Shown one piece after another: positions 39,495-48,280 of a DNA stretch of 64,000 nt; within the stretch, counting starts at the first letter, position 1; the number at the start of each line of letters is the position of its first letter. Under the pieces are notes generated by a model. It worked only from the letters and a program-made list of their open reading frames with translations, made no database searches and was not told the origin of the DNA. The stretch is from Nitrosomonas ureae. GTDB lineage: Bacteria; Pseudomonadota; Gammaproteobacteria; Burkholderiales; Nitrosomonadaceae. A program made the position numbers and the translations under genes. The stretch is from positions 806,001 through 870,000 of the forward strand of contig NZ_CP013341.1 in assembly GCF_001455205.1 (NCBI RefSeq). Direction: 5' to 3'.

Positions 39495-39920
39495 ATGTAT
39501 TATAATTTTTTTTATAGAATATTTTTAGTTTTTCTACTTATTGTTCCTAGTGTTACTTTAGCAGATGAAGCGGGGGATGCGAAAAGTTCTGCCGCGAAGA
39601 TTAACGATCTTGTGGCTGAAGGCAAATATTCAATTATTTATGATTCTTATACGAGCAAATGGTATCAAAAACGAGTCACAAAAGATGGATTTGTATCAAA
39701 CTTAACACTTGGCAGGCAAATGCTTGGCAAAAGAAAAAGCAAGGCCTTGATTGATCAAGGATATGCTACAAATGACCCTACTGGTTATGAAGGTGCTATT
39801 TATGGATTTACATATAAAAATACTTATACTTCAGTATCACTTTATGAAAAAATAGTTGTAATAAATGAAGATGGAAAAGGATTTAAATTAGCGGGTTTTT
39901 TTGCTCAGCCAGCTGAATAG
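39495..39920 (+). CDS. Exported protein of unknown function, element cargo
   Basis: The 141-aa protein has a good signal peptide (YRIFLVFLLIVPSVTLADEAGD, cleavage near TLA-DE). The mature part is about 118 residues with no recognised domain; GRQMLGKRKSKALIDQGY and TNDPTGYEGAIYGFTYKNT stand out. ATAGGATG lies 9 bases before the ATG at 39495; an ATG at 39468 overlapping the upstream gene is less likely. It probably belongs with the membrane protein at 39058. Confidence 0.6.
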   Translation: MYYNFFYRIFLVFLLIVPSVTLADEAGDAKSSAAKINDLVAEGKYSIIYDSYTSKWYQKRVTKDGFVSNLTLGRQMLGKRKSKALIDQGYATNDPTGYEGAIYGFTYKNTYTSVSLYEKIVVINEDGKGFKLAGFFAQPAE

Positions 39921-40111
39921 GTGGTTTTAGAAAACATATTATATATGTTTATATGACTTTAATTTATATTTAATAAAATATAATGACACTATAAGCTTAA
40001 CTTATTTGTAATCAGAATTCTCAAATCAGATTCTGAGCATTGAAACGTGAGATTAATAGGTTATATATTATAAGAAATACATTAAGCCATCAGATATGGA
40101 ATATGTCATCT

Positions 40112-40792
40112 TCAAATATCGTTATAATTAAACAATGACATAACCAACTCACTAGATTCATCAAGATTGTATAAGGACTGAATTTGCGAGATAAACATAT
40201 TCTGTCCTCCATAGCTAGGGTGTCTTACTTTTACGACATTACCACTTTTAAAAACTCGAACTGCCGCTTTTTGAGCTTCATTACCAATAGCTATTATTCT
40301 CTTAGGTTTTAGAATATCAATTAGCAAAACTAGCAGTGCTTCTCCGGCAATTCTCTCCTTCGAATTATGTGCTCTATTACTAAAAGGATCACCCGCCTCA
40401 TAAGGATGCAAAGGAAAAACATTCCAAAGAAAAACAGGGCTTGATATCAATGTAAGAACACTCCATATTACCGCGGCCGTTCTTTCCGGGGCTGCCTGAC
40501 CTTTGGTAAGTTTGTCAACCTCAATACCCCATCTTCTTACATGATGATAAAGATGTACATCATCAGTTAAAGCTAAGCCCGTACGCCTCCCGCCTCTGTA
40601 TCCTAAATCTCTTCCGATCCATATAGAATCAATCTCAACTTTATTCGCCATTTTTAGCATCTGTTCAAGCAAAATTCTCCTCTTTTGGGGAGCATCAAGA
40701 AAATCATAAACCTCACAACGATCAGAGTATGGGTTGAATGTATTCTCAAATGATAAATTACAAAGCTCTTTAACAAATAATTCAGCTTTCAT
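40112..40792 (-). CDS. Uracil-DNA glycosylase superfamily protein
   Basis: The 226-aa protein has UDG-fold landmarks: IGRDLGYRGGRRTGLALTDD (motif A region, but Asn/Asp positions differ from classical UDGs), VFLWNVFPLHP followed by NRAH, IIAIGNEAQKA and VRHPSYGG (the HPS motif). Such enzymes remove uracil or other damaged or modified bases. The start at 40792 overlaps the mazG-like gene's stop by 11 nt (AATGAAAGCTGA) with GGAAAAG upstream, so the two are translationally coupled. It is probably the last gene of the minus-strand cargo operon. The substrate is unknown. Confidence 0.8.
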   Translation of the reverse strand: MKAELFVKELCNLSFENTFNPYSDRCEVYDFLDAPQKRRILLEQMLKMANKVEIDSIWIGRDLGYRGGRRTGLALTDDVHLYHHVRRWGIEVDKLTKGQAAPERTAAVIWSVLTLISSPVFLWNVFPLHPYEAGDPFSNRAHNSKERIAGEALLVLLIDILKPKRIIAIGNEAQKAAVRVFKSGNVVKVRHPSYGGQNMFISQIQSLYNLDESSELVMSLFNYNDI

Positions 40793-42020
40793 TTTCTTTT
40801 CCAAATGGGCGAAAACTAATCTTTCTTTTTGCCCTATCACCTATTACTATTCCGCCATTATGTTGCCTAACCTGCCTAAAAACTGAATAACCCTGAAGAA
40901 TTGCATCTTCCCATAATTGAAGTGAACATTGTTCAACTTCATAACCATGAACAAATTTTTGAATAATTTTCAAGGCATCGAAAGATATTCCCTTGTGCCC
41001 TTCGAAATAATCAAGCCCTTTAGAATAAGCAAAAAGCCAAGCAGTTAGACCTTCCTCAACAACGATAGCTCTACCTCCATCTTGCGTCTCATCAAACACA
41101 GCATTGCTTTTTCTTTTTTGCTTAATCAATGCTCTAAAAGTAGGCGACCAATGAAGAATCGCAGCATGAGCAAAGTGAAAAACATCATGAAAACGATATC
41201 CGTCGGGGTCAAGTATATTGTCAGTCAAAGCCGAACCAATAAAAACTCCATTCCATCTTAAATAGCATTGTCCACTCTTTCTTTGAGTAATATGAATTTC
41301 AAAATGCCTAGGGAGCTGTTCCTCTTCGGGAAAGGAGGCATCAAGATCACATAAAGTTTGCGCTTCAGGAGGACAAAAGCGACCACGCACCTTTATTAAA
41401 TTACCTTTAACTACATTGGCAAAAACAATGTCTATTGATTGAATAGCTTGAAGATATAATAGCGCAAACTCTACTAAATTTTCTCTAAAATCAATGGAGT
41501 TTTTGTCCACTTTAAGTAATTTTGCGGTTGATTGACCCAGTTCAATTAAAGCTGCGTCTAAAGAATCTATTTTAGAAACAGAAATTATGTGTGAAATAGG
41601 AGCATCATCATGATCATTTGCCGCAATTACTTTGACATTTGATTTATCAATTGCAGATTCAAATATATCACCAAGTTTCGCACCCAACCGCCTACATAGA
41701 GCCGAGAAATACCAAAGTGCATCACCAAACTCTTCTTGGACCGAGTCTCGAAAGTGCGCATAAGCTTTATTTTCCCGGCTATATTTTTTTGAGGCGGTCA
41801 TAATACTCCCAACTTCTCCATAGATTCCTAAGAGGATTGGGATAATTTCTTCTTCGGGAAATTTATCAGTATCAACTATTAACCTTTCATATTCTTGAAG
41901 TGGAATTGAGCCATTCATTTCTTCCAATTTATTTGGATTTATAATTTTCATAGTGCTTTTATACCAATCAAGCAATCCCTCATTATTAGTGACTTTCAGA
42001 ACTGACTTACTATTATTCAA
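40782..42020 (-). CDS. MazG-like nucleotide pyrophosphohydrolase, two domains
   Basis: The 412-aa protein has an N-terminal MazG-type helical domain (about 45-150, with LGIYGEVGS and QEEFGDALWYFSALCRRLG, the acidic metal-binding residues) and a C-terminal domain (about 220-400) containing HFEIHITQ, FHDVFHFAHAAILHW and IVVEEGLTAWLFAYSKGLD, which matches the MazG_C-type domain found in such fusions. MazG enzymes cleave NTPs to NMP and pyrophosphate. It overlaps the UDG-like gene. An IS lies 43 bp upstream, so its original promoter or operon link is broken. Confidence 0.82.
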   Translation of the reverse strand: MNNSKSVLKVTNNEGLLDWYKSTMKIINPNKLEEMNGSIPLQEYERLIVDTDKFPEEEIIPILLGIYGEVGSIMTASKKYSRENKAYAHFRDSVQEEFGDALWYFSALCRRLGAKLGDIFESAIDKSNVKVIAANDHDDAPISHIISVSKIDSLDAALIELGQSTAKLLKVDKNSIDFRENLVEFALLYLQAIQSIDIVFANVVKGNLIKVRGRFCPPEAQTLCDLDASFPEEEQLPRHFEIHITQRKSGQCYLRWNGVFIGSALTDNILDPDGYRFHDVFHFAHAAILHWSPTFRALIKQKRKSNAVFDETQDGGRAIVVEEGLTAWLFAYSKGLDYFEGHKGISFDALKIIQKFVHGYEVEQCSLQLWEDAILQGYSVFRQVRQHNGGIVIGDRAKRKISFRPFGKENES

Positions 42021-42062
42021 ATCGTACGTTCAATTTATTTCTACTAGTGAAATAAAAGCCTA

Positions 42063-42918
42063 GGGTCTGTTGACATTTCACATAGGTAGCCACAGATATC
42101 CACATGCCATGGCTACCATACTCTCAAAATTTCTCTTCAGTTTGTCGTATCGTGTCGCTACTGCCCGATACTGCTTTAGCCGGGCAAAAGCATTTTCCAC
42201 CAAATGTCGGTATCCATACAAACCCCAATCCATATCTGCGTTGCCCTTCAACGAGTTGCGCTTTCTCGGTATCACAGCTCGAGCCCCTTTCTTCGTTATC
42301 TGTCCTCGTATACATTCGCTGTCATAGCCTTTGTCCGCAACAATCGCTTTCGCGTCAGGCAGTTTGGCAATCAAATCAGGTGCTATAGAACAGTCATTGA
42401 CTTCTCCACCGGTGATTTCAAAATCGGCTGGTAAACCATAACTATCAACCGCCAGGTGAATCTTTGTGGTATTGCCTGCGCGGCTTTTCCCGATCGCCTG
42501 CGGTTCCTTGTCCGCTGCGCCTGCACTATGCTGGTGCGCTTTAACATAGCTGCCATCAATAAATTCCCATTCACAATCCGGATCAATAGACAACGCCTTG
42601 AAAATCCTTAACCATTTGCTGCTTAATGACCACGCATTGAATCTTTTGTAGATGGAATTCCAGCTTCCAAATGCCTCAGGCAAGTCTCGCCACGGGCAGC
42701 CAACCCGCATTCGATACAGCATACCTTCTACTGTCATGCGCAGATTGCGCTTGTTATATATCGCTTCTTGAAGCAGAATCTTCTCCAGCTTCGACCAGAA
42801 CTCATCACTGAGCATCAATCGGGGCATCGCAAACTCGTTTTGTTGGTGGTATGGGAACCCCAATATTACGAGTTTGTTTCTATCTATTAAATACTTATCT
42901 CAAAACGTCAACAGACCC
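42063..42918 (-). mobile_element. IS5-family insertion sequence (IS427-like), copy 2
   Basis: The 856-bp element has the same exact 12-bp inverted repeats as copy 1 (37727-38582) and is flanked by TA on both sides (CCTA before, TAGC after). It lies inside the integrated element in the same orientation as copy 1. It separates the TIR/SLOG gene (stop at 43003) from the mazG-like gene (start at 42020), both on the minus strand, so it appears to interrupt one operon. Confidence 0.93.
42078..42863 (-). CDS. IS5-family transposase, copy 2
   Basis: The 261-aa DDE transposase is intact and equals copy 1 except for WLRIFKAL (Arg where copy 1 has Ser). It has the same DUF4096-like N-terminal region, FIDGSYVKAHQH, VADKGYDSE and RHLVENAFARLKQYR. 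The near identity indicates recent transposition. Confidence 0.9.
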   Translation of the reverse strand: MGFPYHQQNEFAMPRLMLSDEFWSKLEKILLQEAIYNKRNLRMTVEGMLYRMRVGCPWRDLPEAFGSWNSIYKRFNAWSLSSKWLRIFKALSIDPDCEWEFIDGSYVKAHQHSAGAADKEPQAIGKSRAGNTTKIHLAVDSYGLPADFEITGGEVNDCSIAPDLIAKLPDAKAIVADKGYDSECIRGQITKKGARAVIPRKRNSLKGNADMDWGLYGYRHLVENAFARLKQYRAVATRYDKLKRNFESMVAMACGYLWLPM

Positions 42919-43002
42919 TAGCATCTAAGTACGAATTTATCTATATATGGAATAACGGTATTTAAACTCTACATTGAAACAAAAACTTATATAACCTCTT
43001 TC

Positions 43003-45018
43003 TTAAGTAATTGACTTTGATAGTCCTTTTAAAATTAAATATATACACTCGTCAATGAAAGGAGACGACATCAATCTCAAATATTCAAACTCTTCAAGAC
43101 CAGCTCGTGTTGACAGCTCTGGTACTTTGAGTTGAGCTATGTTTTTTACAATTATTTCATAGTTACAGTCCTGTCCATATGAACGTGCTAGATCTTGTAG
43201 ATCTTTGTAACCAGCATTGTGTAATATTTGCCAATCTTCGGTAAGTGATTCTGGCACTTTGTTATTTAATATGACTTTGCAAACTTCACTTACAACTCCA
43301 CCGAATGCTCCTAGCAAGAAAAGAGGTTTTTTAGTACCGAATGCTATGACTATTTCTTCTAAAACACCAGGCATTTTCCCCGTGTAACCAGAGAGTTTTC
43401 CGCCTACACAAACTCTATGTGTTGAAGAAGAAATTGACTTCTCTCGCATTTGGGTCAAACATCTAGACCAAATATATGAGTTTTGAGTAGTATCGGACGG
43501 TAAAAATGAATATTTGGATGTCCCGTTAGCTATATCATCAGGAATGTCATATACTTTTGTATGCATAATCTGACGATAGCGAGCTCTCCATTCTACGATT
43601 TCTTGGTCGGAGACATACAATGATGGACAAGCCAAATGATTTTCTATGAAAGGTAACTCTCTATTAACTCGCTCTTTTAAGATTGCAGCCTCATTAAGAA
43701 TAAATTCTGTAAATCCATTAGGTCGTAAGTCTCCTCCATATAATAGTGTTGCAGAGCGCGCTAACAAATGTCTTGATAGGTCTTGTGCTAATGAAACCAG
43801 ATAATCTGAATGTATGTGGTTTATATGATAACCATTTTCTGAACCATCTGAGATTGAGATACCTACTCTCACTGAAGCAAGGTTATTTTGTTCGGAAACA
43901 TTCCAGAGAGGAGTAAAACTATCGACCTCCAATTGCTGATGCCAATCTGCTTCATCAGAATAAATTGGCGGTTCTGGATAGCATATTTTTCTCTTCCCTT
44001 TCCTTTTCAAAGCAAGCACCTGACGAATTTCAGGAGGACGAGCGATTAGTTCGCTGTCTTTATCAATCCATCCTTCGGATCTATACATTTCGAGACAGCG
44101 CATTGAATGGCAATGACGAATTGTCTCAATTATAGTGACAGATAGAACACGTAGTGCATCCTTTTCATTTAAAGGGGTACCAGCAGAAACGTGCACCCTA
44201 GGAACATTAGAGGCTGCAGGAAAGATACGATCTTCATAATCGTCAAGGCAATTCATAACGACAATCGGTCGATTAAGGCGTTTTGCAGTTAAAATTTCAC
44301 GTTGACACCAATAGCGAGAAGAGTACTCGTCGCTTTCAATAACTAGCAATGTAGAATTGACTATGTATTTTTCAATTTCACTACCAAAAAGATAGCCTGG
44401 CGAGATTTCAGTCGTGTCAAAAAAATGATTCATATTTGTATTATCTATGATTCGTTTTATTTCCTCAGCATGTGACAGGCCTGTTTCATCCGCCTTTGCA
44501 TGGCTTAGAAATATATTCACCGATGATTCTTTACCTGCCTCTTCATAATTAATTGATGAGAAGCCAAATCGGTAAATCTCGTGTGCTAGTGAGACTATTG
44601 CATGATACTCTTTATTCTCGCTCCCCCAATCATAAGATCGAATGCAATTCACGCCGAGAAGCGTGCCACTATGTGTAAGTCCAATTTTATCTGTTGCAAC
44701 TGGAACGATTTTAATGTCATTTGATATTGGAAAATTTTCTATATAGTTCGACCAATTTGGGCGTCCTATAGTATTAACACTTGTAAAAATAAATACGACG
44801 TTCCTCTCGGCAATTGGCTTTGGAACATTATTTGGAATGTCATTACAATTTTGTGAGCTAAAAAAGAATAATGGTATGTTCAATCCTCTTGAGAAAGGTT
44901 TAACCTTATCACGCCCAAAATTCTTTCGAACTGCATCTAGAATAGGATTAACCATGCCAGCATCTAAAGGGTTCCAGACGAAGAAAACTGCTAAAGGCGG
45001 AGAAAATATTTTGCTCAT
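43003..45018 (-). CDS. TIR-SLOG effector-like protein
   Basis: The 671-aa protein has three parts. Residues 1-150 look like a degenerate TIR-like alpha/beta domain. Residues about 165-290 are a TIR domain (NIFLSHAKADE, LLVIESDEYSSRYWCQREI with the catalytic-type Glu at 241). Residues about 380-590 are a SLOG domain (LLYGGDLRPNGFT, VCVGGKLSGYTGKMPGVLEE, GAFGGVVSEV). In Thoeris, a SLOG domain senses a cyclic ADP-ribose signal made by a TIR protein and activates an NAD-destroying partner. Here the TIR could be that partner (inference). It follows the Nmad2 gene after 101 bp in a probable operon. No strong ribosome site is seen. Confidence 0.85.
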   Translation of the reverse strand: MSKIFSPPLAVFFVWNPLDAGMVNPILDAVRKNFGRDKVKPFSRGLNIPLFFFSSQNCNDIPNNVPKPIAERNVVFIFTSVNTIGRPNWSNYIENFPISNDIKIVPVATDKIGLTHSGTLLGVNCIRSYDWGSENKEYHAIVSLAHEIYRFGFSSINYEEAGKESSVNIFLSHAKADETGLSHAEEIKRIIDNTNMNHFFDTTEISPGYLFGSEIEKYIVNSTLLVIESDEYSSRYWCQREILTAKRLNRPIVVMNCLDDYEDRIFPAASNVPRVHVSAGTPLNEKDALRVLSVTIIETIRHCHSMRCLEMYRSEGWIDKDSELIARPPEIRQVLALKRKGKRKICYPEPPIYSDEADWHQQLEVDSFTPLWNVSEQNNLASVRVGISISDGSENGYHINHIHSDYLVSLAQDLSRHLLARSATLLYGGDLRPNGFTEFILNEAAILKERVNRELPFIENHLACPSLYVSDQEIVEWRARYRQIMHTKVYDIPDDIANGTSKYSFLPSDTTQNSYIWSRCLTQMREKSISSSTHRVCVGGKLSGYTGKMPGVLEEIVIAFGTKKPLFLLGAFGGVVSEVCKVILNNKVPESLTEDWQILHNAGYKDLQDLARSYGQDCNYEIIVKNIAQLKVPELSTRAGLEEFEYLRLMSSPFIDECIYLILKGLSKSIT

Positions 45019-45119
45019 TAATAGCTTATCCGAATCCCTATATTTTGATTTAATTCAAAATCCTAAACTTAGTACAACATTTAGCTGTCCCAGCCCTCAA
45101 TTGAAGGATAAACTTTCGC

Positions 45120-45788
45120 TTATTCCGAAAGCTTGCCGCTGCGTTGATCAACACGTTTATGGGAATCCATAAAATGATATGGATCTGAAATAATTAAATT
45201 TCTTCTATTTTTATTTTTTTGAAATATTGAGTTAATCAATTCTCGGCCTTTCACGGAATCAGAAAGAATTGTTTTCTTAAAATTACGAACATTCCCAAAC
45301 ACAATTGAATCCAGATCTACGTTGATTGCTTCACTTCCAAAATAAAAAAAATAATTTGAAATTAACATTTGATCACATCTTCCAGTATCTCGAACTAAAT
45401 TTTCGAAATTCGGAGTGCCATCTGGTTTGCTATGATGGGAATCTTCTTGTAGCCATTCATCACTTTTATCTCGATGGTATATATTATCTCCCAACATCTG
45501 CACCTGACTTCCATTACGTACTGGTTTTTTTAGATTATAATTAAAATTATCCCAGTAATCTTGAAAGGAAATTTTTTCTGATACCTTCATCAAAAATATA
45601 CATTTTCTTTTAACAGATTTGAGCTCAGCTCCTCCAATACCTAAAATCCAATCGCCAACTTTCGCAGCCTTGCGTATACCCGGTTTACATGTGGCTAATG
45701 TACACAGGCCGTGAAAAGGGTTTGGTGCAAAACCTAAATCTCTTGTAATAACATATGTATACAAATTTGAATTTGTTTCTATCAGCAT
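45120..45788 (-). CDS. Nmad2-domain protein
   Basis: The 222-aa protein matches the nucleotide-modification-associated domain 2 (Nmad2) family throughout: TRDLGFAPNPFHGLCTLATC near residue 13, VGDWILGIGG, YWDNFNYNLKKPV, MLGDNIYHRD and QEDSHHSKPDGTPN. The biochemistry of the family is not established; it was named for its association with predicted nucleic-acid modification systems. Its start overlaps the stop of the upstream TIR gene by 7 nt (ATGCTGA), so it is translated with it. The TIR-SLOG gene follows. Confidence 0.85.
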   Translation of the reverse strand: MLIETNSNLYTYVITRDLGFAPNPFHGLCTLATCKPGIRKAAKVGDWILGIGGAELKSVKRKCIFLMKVSEKISFQDYWDNFNYNLKKPVRNGSQVQMLGDNIYHRDKSDEWLQEDSHHSKPDGTPNFENLVRDTGRCDQMLISNYFFYFGSEAINVDLDSIVFGNVRNFKKTILSDSVKGRELINSIFQKNKNRRNLIISDPYHFMDSHKRVDQRSGKLSE

Positions 45789-46270
45789 ATTACATTTCCG
45801 CCATTTTTCTTAGGTGATGGCGTTCCATCGGGATTTTGAAATAAGCTTTTACCGCTTAGAGCATCAATAATTGAATCACCTCTCCAACCAACTATGGAAG
45901 TAGCATATTTTCGCAAGTTTGTAGGGATTTCAACCTGATCCTTTAGACCATTTTCATAAACACCAATTATTGGCTTCCCAAGTTGATGAGCCGCTTTTAT
46001 TTCCCAGTCCACCCATGATCTTGTATGAGTCTCTTTCCCGATTACAACTATCACCTGACTAGCCCATCGCATCTTCATCCGCAAAAGACGCTCAATCGTG
46101 CGATCACTAATCTTTTTTTGATCAAGCCTCTTCTGATTTGCTGGTTTAACTCTGATCGAACTATTTCTTAAATGATATCCCTTCTTTGATAGAATGCCCG
46201 TAAGTCCGTCAACACTAGCATCATCTTTATGATGGTGGCTAACAAATACGTTTTTAATTATATCCGGCAT
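45782..46270 (-). CDS. TIR-domain protein (ThsB-like)
   Basis: The 162-aa protein is a stand-alone TIR domain of the ThsB/DUF1863 type: KNVFVSHHHKDDASVDGL, ASQVIVVIGKETHTR and SWVDWEIKAAHQLGKPIIGV, with the catalytic-type Glu at 90. In Thoeris this kind of protein senses infection and makes a cyclic ADP-ribose isomer. It is the first gene of the operon, with GAGGGA before the ATG, and overlaps the Nmad2 gene by 7 nt. A role as signal producer for the downstream TIR-SLOG protein is inferred. Confidence 0.85.
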   Translation of the reverse strand: MPDIIKNVFVSHHHKDDASVDGLTGILSKKGYHLRNSSIRVKPANQKRLDQKKISDRTIERLLRMKMRWASQVIVVIGKETHTRSWVDWEIKAAHQLGKPIIGVYENGLKDQVEIPTNLRKYATSIVGWRGDSIIDALSGKSLFQNPDGTPSPKKNGGNVIC

Positions 46271-46545
46271 TCCCTCACTCCATTATTGGGCTGTTTTATT
46301 AAAGAGGTATCTTTCAACATTATTAATGTATGAGATGAAAAATTCATTGCATGGAGTCTTCTCATTTTTCATGATTAGTTGCAGTGTTTACTGACATTAT
46401 ATTTCACGCACCTAATGTTGGTTTTAAATCACAAGTAAATCACAAGCAAGGCATTAAAGTTTTTAAAAGCCATGGAGCAAGGTTTTAGTCTTCAGTTCTA
46501 ACTGCTCACAACGACATATTTTTATATTATTAGCTGTTTTTGCAA

Positions 46546-48273
46546 TCATATATTGAATTCAATCGAATTTATATCTGTAGCATTATTATATTTCGTACAG
46601 TTATTAACAGAACTCCAAGGCGGCTGCGCCGCAAATACGGCCTCGCGGTCGCTGCCGTTGTCGCTCCCGCTCAGGCGCTTTGCGCTTCGCCGTTCAGTTG
46701 ATTCTGTATCAACTGTAATTTTCTCAAACCGCCATTGATGCCAGCGTGTCGGTAGCTGAATGGTATCAGTCTCAACACCGGAGATTTTCTTGCCTATTGG
46801 GTCGCCATACTTGCCCCGTTCTTTCGAGTCTATTTTCATCAGTTTGATAGGATTATCTTTGCGTTTGGAAGTCACGCCGCCCATTAATTGAATGAATTGC
46901 CACCATTTGTTTTGGTCGGCTGCTTGCTGGGCTTGTTCCAGAATACCTTCTGGCGCATTGTGAATTCTTCTGAGTTCTCGCCAAATACTGACAGGTGCGC
47001 CGCCAATTTGCTGGAATTGCCGGATGCCCCAGGTTGACGCCCAGGCTTCCACCCGCTCAGCCGCTTCTTGTATTGGGCTGCCGTCAATATCTTGTTCCAG
47101 GCCGTGACCGTCGATGTTTTTTGAGATGTATTTGGCGATATAACCGACGGCGCTGCCTTTGCTTTTATCAATGGGGGTTGCGTTGAAACGGTGAATTTTT
47201 GCACCGGGTTCAGCACCATCGGTTTGCAAGGCATAATGTTGCATGATAGTTCTCACTCCTGCGGTTTGTTCAGGCGGCATGAATAGCAATAAGTGCCAAT
47301 GCGGCGTGCCATCGTGCTGTGGTTCAGCAATGCGGAAACCGTACACAGGAAGATTGTCGCGTTTGAGTTTGGCGCGAATTCTTGACCAGACTTGGTTCAA
47401 GTACTTTTGCGCTTGCTTTGGCGTAGTGCCGTCATATTTGGAGTTACGTTCACCGCTGCCGGAATGCCGGGCATGCATTCTGGATGGGCAAGTGATGGTA
47501 TAGAATTCACCAATATGTCCCAGTTCATTGGCGATGTATTCAAACCCGGAAATGCGCACCATCAATTCGCTGCGCCGGATATATGGATTGGCTAGACCCA
47601 GTTCTGACAGCTCACTTAACGTAAAGCACTGGCCGAGTTCGTTGGTTGCCAACAATCCATCAAGAACGCGGCGGATGCGCTTCTTCTGCTCTCTTCGTCT
47701 TGTCAGTGTTTCATCGCTGACATAGCGGCCGGCGCGTTGATGCACTAGTCCTAAGCGGATAGCATCCTGTTCCAGCTTTTGCGCATGAATTTTGCGCAGT
47801 CGCTGCAACCACCAGGTTTCATCAGTCAGGCGGGTATAGATGCCGGTAACCGTAATATCTCTATCTTCGAGCGATGATCGGTCGATTTCATACTTTTGTG
47901 TTCGATGCAGCATAGAGGAAACGGCATGTTCCAGCTTCAAATAAATGCGACTGATTTGCTGCATTTCCTTGACGATATTTTTCGCCAAATCTTTCAGGTG
48001 GTCATCGCTGGCATTGAGTGCAATGCTGTTTTTCGTGATCGATCCGTAGGCATTAAGCAAACCATGATTGGCGCTTTGCCTGCCGTCAAAGATATAAGTC
48101 TCCTTGTAATCGTGGGCAACGATTTTGCCGAAGCGCTTCGGCAATTGCCGGAATATCGGCGCGCGCCAGCGTTTATCATTGCCATCCGGTTCATCGAGTA
48201 AACTTAATATGCTCTCGGCGATGCGTTCACTGGGACTAAACAATTTCTGACTGTCATGTACTGACGTGTGCAT
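46546..48273 (-). CDS. HUH rolling-circle replication initiator (gpA-like)
   Basis: The 575-aa replication endonuclease has the metal-binding HUH motif in TPHWHLLLFM (about residue 320) and a two-tyrosine motif YIAKYISKN (Tyr-x3-Tyr) as in the phiX174 and P2 gene A proteins. It should nick the element's origin and join covalently to the 5' end. The start at 48273 is chosen because GAGGTG lies 5 bases upstream and it begins 8 bp after the excisionase stop; a longer frame from 48318 would overlap that gene. The C-terminal coding part (46618-46700) is unusually GC-rich. Confidence 0.85.
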   Translation of the reverse strand: MHTSVHDSQKLFSPSERIAESILSLLDEPDGNDKRWRAPIFRQLPKRFGKIVAHDYKETYIFDGRQSANHGLLNAYGSITKNSIALNASDDHLKDLAKNIVKEMQQISRIYLKLEHAVSSMLHRTQKYEIDRSSLEDRDITVTGIYTRLTDETWWLQRLRKIHAQKLEQDAIRLGLVHQRAGRYVSDETLTRRREQKKRIRRVLDGLLATNELGQCFTLSELSELGLANPYIRRSELMVRISGFEYIANELGHIGEFYTITCPSRMHARHSGSGERNSKYDGTTPKQAQKYLNQVWSRIRAKLKRDNLPVYGFRIAEPQHDGTPHWHLLLFMPPEQTAGVRTIMQHYALQTDGAEPGAKIHRFNATPIDKSKGSAVGYIAKYISKNIDGHGLEQDIDGSPIQEAAERVEAWASTWGIRQFQQIGGAPVSIWRELRRIHNAPEGILEQAQQAADQNKWWQFIQLMGGVTSKRKDNPIKLMKIDSKERGKYGDPIGKKISGVETDTIQLPTRWHQWRFEKITVDTESTERRSAKRLSGSDNGSDREAVFAAQPPWSSVNNCTKYNNATDINSIEFNI

Positions 48274-48280
48274 ACACACC

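Noticed and set aside
46271..46545. A gene between rep and the TIR gene
   Set aside because: No frame with coding character; most likely the operon promoter region and the end of rep.
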